64,000 bases of DNA from an uncultured Chryseobacterium sp. (GTDB taxonomy: Bacteria; Bacteroidota; Bacteroidia; Flavobacteriales; Weeksellaceae): contig CAJYXJ010000039.1 of the NCBI GenBank assembly GCA_913778085.1, forward strand, positions 1 to 64,000, given 5' to 3'. The notes beneath the pieces are model-generated. The model was given only the letters and a program-made list of their open reading frames with translations. It was not told the origin of the DNA and searched no databases. The number at the start of each line of letters is the position of its first letter. Position 1 is the first letter of the stretch. Shown one piece after another: positions 1 through 6,315 of the stretch. Position numbers and translations under genes: made by a program.

Positions 1-107
1 TTCTCAATATTCTCTCCGCTTTAGCTGCTTATTCCTTCTTTGATAAAAAACCTTCTATTAACACCAATTCCGACATTATTGATGAAGATAGATTGATTGC
101 TGCTTAA
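1..107 (+). CDS. C-terminal end of an unidentified protein (partial)
   Basis: An open frame enters from the left edge and stops with TAA at 105-107. It gives about 34 residues, ending in IIDEDRLIAA. I do not recognise the family. It converges on, and by two bases overlaps, the stop codon of the truncated epimerase on the other strand. Because the epimerase loses its remaining two-thirds exactly here, this frame may be the 3' end of an inserted gene such as a transposase. That is inference only; the visible part is too short to prove it is coding. Confidence 0.4.
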   Translation, partial: LNILSALAAYSFFDKKPSINTNSDIIDEDRLIAA

Positions 108-469
108 GCCGAACTCACGTTATTTAACTCAGCAAAACTTTTATTTTCAAGCTTTCCGAAGAGATCCCAATATGCGCAATCCAATGCGGAAAGTAAAAAA
201 GGATGAAGAGACAGACCCAGCAGAAACCTGAAAAATTCCTTTGGCGGGACAATTTCCTGGTTTTCGATCCGATGCTGAATTTTCTTTAACGATAAAATAA
301 ATTGAGGTAGGTCTATTTTATAGTAATCTATTGCTATACATTCACCGTAGCCGGAACAATTGTTATGCTGTAATTCTATCAACAGGGCCTCTCTTCTGTC
401 ATAGTTTCCATAAGCAATGGAGAATGTTTCTTTTAACCTGAGCTGTTTTATTTCAAACCGTAATTTCAT
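104..469 (-). pseudogene. Truncated dipeptide (L-Ala-D/L-Glu) epimerase, N-terminal fragment
   Basis: The 121 residues match the N-terminal capping domain of enolase-superfamily dipeptide epimerases. They start with a KLRFEIKQLRLKETFSIAYG-type strand, include the YGECIAI segment, and end in the SALDCAYWDLFGKLENKSFAELN helix region. Family members are usually 320-340 residues, and their catalytic lysines and metal-binding acidic residues lie in the barrel domain, which is absent here. None of the three minus-strand frames of 1-104 restores it, so this is not a simple frameshift. The likely cause is an insertion or rearrangement near position 105-120. It starts 24 bases after the TPR gene and may be the last cistron of the RNA-repair operon. 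An inactive remnant is the best call. Confidence 0.7.
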
Positions 470-493
470 TATTAAATGTATAAAAAAGGAGAC

Positions 494-1009
494 TTATTCC
501 GCCTCCTTCTTCTTTTTAATTTTACTTTTTTTAGACATTTTGGATTTAACGAATTTCCTGCGGGCTTTTATGCTGTTCAGACTGCATTCGGTAAAACAGT
601 ATTTCTCCGCTTCCGTAAGAAACTTTAGGGCATTGGCCAGGCTTCCTCTTTTTTCGGAAAGCATCGACCGGTAGAGCCAAAGCGTCGCTTTATCAATCCC
701 TTTGATTTTCAGTGAATAACTGATCAGCTTTTCCGCTTCGTGCAAGTCTTCGTTATTCAGGAGGCAGATAATATAATACTGAGGCGTATTGACGTTGGTT
801 ACATCATACTGCATGGCTTCTTCAAAATAATGCTTTGCCTGCTCGTAATTGCAGAGCATCTCGCTGTAAATTCTTCCCATCAGGCAAAGCGCATCGGCAT
901 CTTCAGGATCATAAGAGAGCGCATAATTCAAAGCTTCCATACAATCCGGCAGATTGTACGGATAATGGTCCAGCGCTTCAAAATAATATTTACTTTTAGT
1001 TAAGGTCAT
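494..1009 (-). CDS. TPR-repeat protein, last intact gene of the RtcB-PrfH operon
   Basis: This 171-residue protein carries tetratricopeptide-like helical pairs over roughly residues 20-140; examples are DADALCLMGRIYSEM and YEQAKHYFEEAMQYD. It ends in a very basic tail of Lys and Ser (about residues 150-171). There is no signal peptide, so it should be cytosolic. The start ATG overlaps the end of prfH by 14 bases, which indicates translational coupling. TPR proteins scaffold protein contacts; given its neighbours, it might bind PrfH, RtcB or a damaged ribosome, with the basic tail touching RNA. That role is inference. I know of no characterised member of this specific family. Confidence 0.8.
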   Translation of the reverse strand: MTLTKSKYYFEALDHYPYNLPDCMEALNYALSYDPEDADALCLMGRIYSEMLCNYEQAKHYFEEAMQYDVTNVNTPQYYIICLLNNEDLHEAEKLISYSLKIKGIDKATLWLYRSMLSEKRGSLANALKFLTEAEKYCFTECSLNSIKARRKFVKSKMSKKSKIKKKKEAE

Positions 1010-1694
1010 TTCTATAATTTTTTAGTTCGTTTTTCAGGTGATTTCTTTGTTTCTTAAAAGACTTTTCCTGATAATTCTTTTTAAAATCGGTTCCGGAGAA
1101 TATTCTTACCGGGTTTCCGCGCTGTACATTCAGATGGTTGTTCCACCTTTCCTGCATTCTTTTCTGCAGCTGTATTATATTCTGCTCCAGGACTTTTGCT
1201 TTTAACCGTTCCACCGAAAGCTTTTTATTTTCAAGCTGCGAACGGGAGTCCTGTACGAAAACACTTTGCCCGGTCGGGATATGCGTTGCCCGCACGGCCG
1301 TATTTACCTTATTCACATTCTGGCCGCCGCTTCCCTGGCTTCTGACGGTCTGAAACTGGATATCTTTTTCATGAAAGCTGGCTTTCTGCAGGCCTTCCAG
1401 CTCGAAGATCCCGATAAACCAGTTGCTCCGTTTATGCAGTTTCCGGAAGGTGCTTTTACCTGTCCAGCAGATCGTCCCCAGCCAGGATCCTAAGAAATCA
1501 TCCAGGTCTTTTGATTTCAAAAGAAGGGTGACGGATTTCAGCGTCAGGTTTTCATCCCCGTTTTCACGATGGATGATTTCGTATGGGATGCTGTTGTTTT
1601 TTATTTCTTCAAGGAAAATTTTCAGCACTTTGGCGACGACCCACTGGCATTCCAAAGGTCCTTTTCCTGCGGTTATTTGGATGAGTTTTTCCAT
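996..1694 (-). CDS. prfH: Peptide chain release factor homologue PrfH
   Basis: A 232-residue class I release factor relative. The peptidyl-hydrolysis motif GGQ is at about residues 123-125, inside [18 protein letters not shown]. The standard RF1/RF2 codon-reading domain with its PxT or SPF tripeptide is missing, and the N-terminal 100 residues are of the PrfH type. Known PrfH proteins release peptides from ribosomes stalled by cleavage in the 16S decoding centre, after which RtcB reseals the rRNA. The same operon encodes RtcB, which fits that model closely. The gene overlaps the zinc-ribbon gene by 22 bases upstream and the TPR gene by 14 bases downstream. A full-length RF1 is separately present at 14868-15953, so this is not the housekeeping factor. 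Confidence 0.93.
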   Translation of the reverse strand: MEKLIQITAGKGPLECQWVVAKVLKIFLEEIKNNSIPYEIIHRENGDENLTLKSVTLLLKSKDLDDFLGSWLGTICWTGKSTFRKLHKRSNWFIGIFELEGLQKASFHEKDIQFQTVRSQGSGGQNVNKVNTAVRATHIPTGQSVFVQDSRSQLENKKLSVERLKAKVLEQNIIQLQKRMQERWNNHLNVQRGNPVRIFSGTDFKKNYQEKSFKKQRNHLKNELKNYRNDLN

Positions 1695-2260
1695 TTCTGT
1701 AAAATTTTTAAAATGCCTTCTCTGTTTTTAGCTTCCTTAATAAAGGTTGGCAGTCTTTCTACCATATACATTCTGTAAGGAAGCCTTGTTCTCAGGCCGG
1801 AAGAAATATAATTTTCCATTTCCAGCAAATGTTCCGTATTTCTGGCCCAGAAGAGTTTTCCTTTGAAATCTTCCTGGAAATAATACGGACATCCGAAAAC
1901 CGGATCGTGGATCAGGCCCGCTTCTGTTGTATAAGAGTCTAAATATTTCTCTGTTTTAGGCTGAACCTGAAATGAAGCATCACATTCGTCGCATTGTATC
2001 ATGATACTTTTAGATTTTTCTTTTAATCTTCCCTGCTCATAACGGATCGGATGTGCACAGGCAGGACAGTGCAGCTTTATAAACGCTTTGTAGACCACCA
2101 GTTCATTTCCGTTTTTCTTTAAACCGCAATGCCGGCATTCCAGAGAAGCCAGCTTGTAATCATTTACGTTTTTCACAAGGGCATTTTCTCCGCAATTGGG
2201 GCAAACGACCAGAGCGGTATTATAATAGGAAGAATATTGTTGCTTATATCTTTTCTGCAT
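1673..2260 (-). CDS. Double zinc-ribbon protein of the RtcB-PrfH operon
   Basis: The protein has four CxxC knuckles. Counting from the ATG at 2260, they are C20/C23, C42/C45, C65/C68 and C90/C93, which form two consecutive zinc ribbons. The C-terminal 100 residues are of unknown fold and contain a GCPYYFQEDFKGKLFWARN segment. A GTG eight codons upstream (2284) would overlap the nucleotidyltransferase gene by 17 bases; I prefer the ATG, which leaves a 7-base gap. Zinc ribbons commonly bind RNA or ribosomal components. Its place between the nucleotidyltransferase and prfH suggests a role in recognising or holding damaged RNA, but no function is established to my knowledge. Confidence 0.8.
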   Translation of the reverse strand: MQKRYKQQYSSYYNTALVVCPNCGENALVKNVNDYKLASLECRHCGLKKNGNELVVYKAFIKLHCPACAHPIRYEQGRLKEKSKSIMIQCDECDASFQVQPKTEKYLDSYTTEAGLIHDPVFGCPYYFQEDFKGKLFWARNTEHLLEMENYISSGLRTRLPYRMYMVERLPTFIKEAKNREGILKILQKWKNSSK

Positions 2261-2267
2261 TTCTTTA

Positions 2268-2813
2268 TTATTTCGGTATTTCACTTAATTTCGGGTGGCC
2301 GACCGGATCTATTCCTTTTTCCAACAGTTCTTTTGCAGCAGTCACCGCCCAGCATTTGTCGCTGGAATGGATATTTCTGTAAAATGAAAGAAGGACCGGC
2401 GGCCTTACTACGGTAAATCCGTTGGTTTCAATCGTTTCCAGATCATCTTTTTCAAAGAAATCAATCGTGATCCTGTGAGATTTTCCGTTTTCCATTTCTA
2501 CTGTTTTCTCATATCTCCGGAAATTTTCTTCGCTCGGCAGATGATCGTATCTGGTCCAGACTTTCTGAAAACCTTCCTGCTGAAGAATTATTACGACTTC
2601 TGTCACATTTTCTTTTTGTACAAATACATCAATATCCTTGTGGTCATGCGCGTGCTTGTATTCCATATGTCCTGCTTCGGACATAAAGTGCCATGCCCAG
2701 CCGCCCGAAACAATGACTTTCCGTTTTAATTTTTCTAAAATATCGAGTCCGTACCGGATTCTGAATTCCGGCCAGACTTCACCGTATCTTTTTATGTTGT
2801 GTGGTGCTCCCAT
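2268..2813 (-). CDS. Nucleotidyltransferase-fold protein of the RtcB-PrfH operon
   Basis: This 181-residue protein shows the core of the DNA polymerase beta-type nucleotidyltransferase fold. A VIVSGGWAWHF glycine turn is followed by the metal-binding pair in HKDIDVFV, with a third acidic residue in RITIDFF. This pattern resembles small stand-alone and LinA-like nucleotidyltransferases. It is cytosolic, with no signal peptide. In an operon with an RNA ligase and a ribosome-rescue factor, it could add or restore nucleotides at broken RNA 3' ends. Modifying a protein or small molecule cannot be excluded. The gene is 73 bp downstream of rtcB, separated by a perfect palindrome. Confidence 0.8.
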   Translation of the reverse strand: MGAPHNIKRYGEVWPEFRIRYGLDILEKLKRKVIVSGGWAWHFMSEAGHMEYKHAHDHKDIDVFVQKENVTEVVIILQQEGFQKVWTRYDHLPSEENFRRYEKTVEMENGKSHRITIDFFEKDDLETIETNGFTVVRPPVLLSFYRNIHSSDKCWAVTAAKELLEKGIDPVGHPKLSEIPK

Positions 2814-2832
2814 TTTTTATTTTTGTTTAAAT

Positions 2833-2865
2833 AAACCTCATAGGTTTTAAAAACCTATGAGGTTT
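2833..2865. repeat. 33-bp perfect palindrome inside the RNA-repair operon
   Basis: Two 16-base arms (2833-2848 and 2850-2865, beginning AAACCTCATAGG) are exact inverted copies around one central base. It lies in the only sizeable gap of the operon, between rtcB and the nucleotidyltransferase gene. It has short A/T runs at the arm ends but no clear U-tract, so it looks more like a REP-type palindrome than a classical terminator. It could cause partial termination or stabilise the rtcB transcript. Confidence 0.75.
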
Positions 2866-2885
2866 GAAGGCGTTACATCACCCGT

Positions 2886-4277
2886 TTACTTATCCATCCT
2901 TACCATCCTCGGCTGGAAGGTTCCCAGGATATCAACCAGTTCGCTCTGCGCATTCATCACTTCGTTGATGTCTTTATAAGCCATCGGTGCTTCCTCCGCA
3001 TTGCCGCCTATGAGCGTAACATTTTTGAGCTTTAATTCTTTTTTGATGTCGTTCTGGGTAAAAAGATTCCGGCATTCCCCTCTGGAATGGGCTCTTCCGG
3101 CACCATGCGATGCCGAGTTCAGGGAATCCGGGTTTCCTTTTCCGCGGACGATAAAGCCTTTGGCGGTCATGGATCCGGGAATCATTCCCAGCTCATTTTC
3201 ATTGGCCGGCGTTGCGCCTTTCCGGTGGACGATCACTTCTCTGCCGTTGTGGATTTCTTTCCAGGCAAAATTGTGATGGTTTTCGATTCTGGCTTTTACC
3301 CTTCCGCCCACGGCTTTTACCAGCCTGCGGTGGATATCGTCGTGACAGGCGGCAGCATAATCCCCCGCCAGATTCATCGCCGTCCAGTATTCCAGGCCGA
3401 GGTGGGAGCTGAGGTCCAGCCAGGCAAACTGCTGTGCCTCTTTCGGCAGCGGGCATTGGTCCACGGCCATCCTGGAATAATACTGGGCGATCTCTGCTCC
3501 GAGTCCCCGGGAGCCGCTGTGTGAAAGGATTCCCAGGTAGCTTCCTTTCGGAAGCCCGATCTGCGAATCTTCCTCTGTGATTTCCACTTCACCGAATTCT
3601 ACGAAATGGTTTCCGCCGCCGGAACTTCCCATCTGCCTGATGGCTTTTCCTTTAAGCCTCCTCAACAGCGGAATCATGTCGAAAGTATCCCGGTCGAAAA
3701 TCTCATGGTCGACAGGGGATTTATGGGTTTCATACATCCCAAACTTGGTATGCTCGGCAAGCGCTTTTTCGTATTTGTCTCTGGCACCGTCCAGATAGGA
3801 TACCGGGGTATCGAGGATGCTGAGGCTCATTCTGCATCCGATGTCCATCCCGACACCATACGGAATGACTGCATTTTCTACTGCAAGCACCCCACCGATC
3901 GGAAGTCCGTACCCGCTGTGTGCATCGGGCATCAGCGCGCCCTGTACGGAGACGGGCAGCTTCAGTGCGGTATACAGCTGGTTTTTCGCCTCATCCGAAA
4001 TGTTGTTTCCGAAAACCTGAAACGCTGCCCGCTGGGTATTGAGCATTCTCTTTTCCGTTTTTCGGGAGGAAAGCAGGGCTTCCGCGATTTGTCCGAAAGT
4101 AAGATCTTTCTCAAAATTCTCCGGGCTGATCAGGATTTCCTTTAGAAGGGATTTTACGTGATGAATGTTCTTGGTTGCAAAATTCCTTTTCATAACTTCC
4201 AGTGCAATGTTGACGCTCTGGTTGTTCGGATATCCCAGTTTTAATATATCTTTTCCTTTTAGTTTTAAATTTCCCAT
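2886..4277 (-). CDS. rtcB: RNA-splicing ligase RtcB
   Basis: RtcB joins RNA 2',3'-cyclic phosphate (or 3'-phosphate) ends to 5'-OH ends, using GTP and Mn2+. All landmark residues are visible: the metal cysteine in GMDIGCRMS, the GGGNHFVEFG and SHSGSRGLG histidines, HHNFAWKE, and the guanylylated histidine in HRKGATPANENELGM. The ATG at 4277 gives 463 residues beginning MGNLKLKGKD, the usual RtcB start. An ATG at 4310 would add 11 residues and overlap the upstream gene. Co-occurrence with prfH marks it as the RtcB2 type that repairs cleaved 16S rRNA. No archease, RtcA or RtcR gene is nearby. Confidence 0.95.
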   Translation of the reverse strand: MGNLKLKGKDILKLGYPNNQSVNIALEVMKRNFATKNIHHVKSLLKEILISPENFEKDLTFGQIAEALLSSRKTEKRMLNTQRAAFQVFGNNISDEAKNQLYTALKLPVSVQGALMPDAHSGYGLPIGGVLAVENAVIPYGVGMDIGCRMSLSILDTPVSYLDGARDKYEKALAEHTKFGMYETHKSPVDHEIFDRDTFDMIPLLRRLKGKAIRQMGSSGGGNHFVEFGEVEITEEDSQIGLPKGSYLGILSHSGSRGLGAEIAQYYSRMAVDQCPLPKEAQQFAWLDLSSHLGLEYWTAMNLAGDYAAACHDDIHRRLVKAVGGRVKARIENHHNFAWKEIHNGREVIVHRKGATPANENELGMIPGSMTAKGFIVRGKGNPDSLNSASHGAGRAHSRGECRNLFTQNDIKKELKLKNVTLIGGNAEEAPMAYKDINEVMNAQSELVDILGTFQPRMVRMDK

Positions 4278-4287
4278 TGTTTTATTT

Positions 4288-5037
4288 TTAAATTCTGAGG
4301 ATGTTTTCATCCTCTAGCAGGTCTGCAACCGCTGTTGCAGAAATTGTGTAGTGAAAGGCTTTCAGGCTCTTCATCCGATCGCATATGTATTTCTTTTTCC
4401 ATGGACCGGATTTTCCATAAATGGTTTTATGGATGATTCCCTGAACTTTATACCGGTTTAAAAAAGAATCGGTTTCGTCGATTTCTTTTTCCAGATCGGA
4501 TTGCAGTGGTTTGTAGTGGGTAATGATGTTTGGTTTTACTCTTAACACAAACCGCCCTGGTTCAGTAAATTCATAATAAACTTTACGTGACCTTCTGATC
4601 GGACAGTAGTGGTCTTTCATAACGAAATACTGTTTTTCTTTTTCAGTAAGTCCGAACTTCGGGTTATCCCATTCCCAGGGATAGATATTGGCAACACGCT
4701 GTTCTTTGGGAACATAAATTTTCCTTCCGCGTTTCCGTTTTTTCTTAAGGAACTTCCGGTCGGGGGAATACATTTCCGTATTGATCTTTTTCAGGAGTTC
4801 TCCGAAGAATACGCCGTCTTTCGATCTTTTTACGTCATCCCTTACGACAAAGAACCTGACAAAGCCCCTCTGATAAGGTTTTTCCAAAGGAACCAACGGA
4901 ATATTCCGTCTCATTTCCCAAAGCTGATCGCTGTATTTATATTTTTTCCTGATCTGTTTCTCTACATCTCTTTTTATGATTCTTTTTCTGCTTCTCAGGT
5001 TTCTCAGTCTGAAAAACAGGAGGTTGTCTTTTTCCAT
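4288..5037 (-). CDS. Unknown highly basic protein, first gene of the RtcB-PrfH operon
   Basis: I do not recognise this 249-residue protein. It is strongly Lys/Arg-rich throughout, for example RNLRSRKRIIKRDVEKQIRK near the start and KFLKKKRKRGRKIYVPKEQR near residue 100. It is also rich in Tyr, Phe and Trp (YPWEWDNPKFG). It has no signal peptide, membrane helix or Cys pairs. The middle contains RFVLRVKPNIITHYKP. Composition and context suggest an RNA- or ribosome-binding protein, perhaps a damage sensor or substrate receptor for RtcB. The end of the gene is 10 bases before the preferred rtcB start, so the two are co-transcribed. Upstream, 250 bp separate it from the candidate small RNA terminator. 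Confidence 0.8.
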   Translation of the reverse strand: MEKDNLLFFRLRNLRSRKRIIKRDVEKQIRKKYKYSDQLWEMRRNIPLVPLEKPYQRGFVRFFVVRDDVKRSKDGVFFGELLKKINTEMYSPDRKFLKKKRKRGRKIYVPKEQRVANIYPWEWDNPKFGLTEKEKQYFVMKDHYCPIRRSRKVYYEFTEPGRFVLRVKPNIITHYKPLQSDLEKEIDETDSFLNRYKVQGIIHKTIYGKSGPWKKKYICDRMKSLKAFHYTISATAVADLLEDENILRI

Positions 5038-5139
5038 GAATGTTCTGCTCTTAACGCGACATACAAATTGTATATCACCTGATATTCTTAACCTTACCTG
5101 CCTGTAAGACCTGTAAGATGATTTTACGGAACGGCATTA

Positions 5140-5212
5140 TTAGCCCCGATAGCAGTGGAAATCCTTTTTTGAAAAAAAAGATTGCAACGGATAGCGGGAA
5201 ACAGCTCCTGAA
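5140..5212 (+). repeat. Long A/T-cored hairpin element, probably a dispersed intergenic repeat
   Basis: An imperfect hairpin with a left arm starting TTAGCCCCGATAGCAGTGG and a right arm ending CAACGGATAGCGGG. The core is AATCCTTTTTT paired with AAAAAAAAGATT. The sequence style matches intergenic elements I associate with flavobacterial genomes, but only one copy is in this window. It sits 100 bp upstream of the RNA-repair operon. It could be a transcript end, a small RNA or a non-autonomous repeat. Confidence 0.5.
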
Positions 5213-5286
5213 AACTGTCTGAAATTGTTCCTTTATTGTTGAAAAAAAGAGTCCGGGAAAACCTGTAATAAGTTTGAAATATTGCG

Positions 5287-5459
5287 CAATAAAAAACCCG
5301 GAATCTTACGACTCCGGGTGGTTATATTTCATTATACTGTAATTCTAAGAATGTACCCAACCACGAAGCCCTGCCTTTGCAAAAGGCAATCCTGCTGTAG
5401 AAATATGTACTTTACTGAACATTTGCTTCGTTATTTTAAAGGGTTAAAAACTGATTTGA
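5287..5459 (-). ncRNA. Candidate structured small RNA with intrinsic terminator
   Basis: On the minus strand a Bacteroidota -7 element (TAATTTTG, 5464-5471) is followed by about 170 bases without a convincing gene. They include a perfect TGCCTTT-TGC-AAAGGCA hairpin (5376-5392), a closing ACGAAG/CTTCGT pair around it, and an outer GTAC/GTAC pairing. The region ends in a strong CCCGGA/TCCGGG stem followed by TTTTTT. Promoter, folded body and terminator together support an independent RNA. Flavobacterial 6S-like RNA and other flavobacterial RNA motifs are possible identities; I cannot tell which. The RNA-repair operon begins 250 bp further downstream, so a leader or attenuator role is also possible. 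Confidence 0.5.
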
Positions 5460-5463
5460 GCTA

Positions 5464-5471
5464 CAAAATTA
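5464..5471 (-). promoter_or_regulatory. Bacteroidota -7 element (TAATTTTG) for the candidate small RNA
   Basis: Matches TAnnTTTG exactly on the minus strand and would place the transcript start near 5458-5460. No clear -33 TTTG was found, because the upstream DNA is a T-run. Confidence 0.45.
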
Positions 5472-5694
5472 ATTTTTTTTTTGAAACTGCCAAAAAATTT
5501 AAAATAAAATTTCAATTTATACTAAAATTCAAAAAAAGGTATAATATTTGACAATCTAATTCTATACATATGCACGTATAATGATTAAAGCTGTATTTCT
5601 GTAAATAATTTTGTTTACCATAAAGATATGTTTTAAGCTTATTTATGCTGCTTTTAAATGATCTATACCCTAATTTTTCTTTTTAATAATTAAT

Positions 5695-5727
5695 GAAAAC
5701 CGGCTGTTTCTTCTGAAACAGCCGGTT
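5695..5727 (-). terminator. Intrinsic terminator after the stress-protein gene
   Basis: A perfect 13-bp stem (5698-5710 with 5715-5727) has a TTCT loop and is followed on the minus strand by TTTTCATT. The plus-strand side is also T-rich, so it may work in both directions. Confidence 0.7.
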
Positions 5728-5754
5728 TGTTTTTATATATTTTTAATATCTGAA

Positions 5755-6255
5755 TTAGTCTTTTGACCCGAGATCGTCCATCGGATCATCCATTCCTCTG
5801 ATGACATTGGAATGGTATACTCTTTCCGAACCAAGGAAATACAGGTTGTTTTTCGCTTTGGCAATAATCCCATTGTATTGTTCTTCAGTCATGCCTTCCG
5901 GTATATCGGTTTGGTGTTCTGAAGGTTTTCTGTATACTTCCAGTGCCCCGTTTCTGTTTAAAACGGAGTTTGCCGCTGCTGCCTGCTCCATATCATCCGC
6001 ATAAACCACGATGTTATGCTTTCCAACACTGTGTTTACGGTAAGCCTCCAGCATTTCCGCATCGTGGGCAAAGGTATATTCGAAAAATCCTTTGGTTTGC
6101 TCATCTTCCTGATAGTTATCTGCTGTTGCTCCGCTTTCTACATTCGATTTTGAAACAACAATGTTTGCTTCATCGATGCCGTTTTCTTTTAATTGTCTTT
6201 TGATTTCCTCGGTGTCTGCCGTTACCGGAAATACTGAAACTACTGTATAAGCCAT
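5755..6255 (-). CDS. Putative general stress protein (17M/YflT-like)
   Basis: A cytosolic protein of 166 residues from the ATG at 6255 (MAYTVVSVFPV); an upstream start at 6282 would add nine less typical residues. It begins with a beta strand followed by DTEEIKRQLKENGIDEANIVV, the ferredoxin-like opening seen in general stress protein 17M relatives. It contains HNIVVYADDMEQAAAANSVLNRNGA, where short-chain position changes are scored in that family. The acidic C-terminus ends in MDDPMDDLGSKD. The role is probably a stress-induced accessory protein; no enzyme motif is visible. It is a single-gene unit flanked by its own terminator. Confidence 0.65.
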   Translation of the reverse strand: MAYTVVSVFPVTADTEEIKRQLKENGIDEANIVVSKSNVESGATADNYQEDEQTKGFFEYTFAHDAEMLEAYRKHSVGKHNIVVYADDMEQAAAANSVLNRNGALEVYRKPSEHQTDIPEGMTEEQYNGIIAKAKNNLYFLGSERVYHSNVIRGMDDPMDDLGSKD

Positions 6256-6315
6256 AATGAAAATTTTCAATAGGTTATACAAAAGCTGTGCAATTTATTT
6301 CGTTTTAATTTTAAT

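Noticed and set aside
3606-4145. 179-codon plus-strand open frame
   Set aside because: It is fully antisense to rtcB, whose motifs are intact; low-information shadow.
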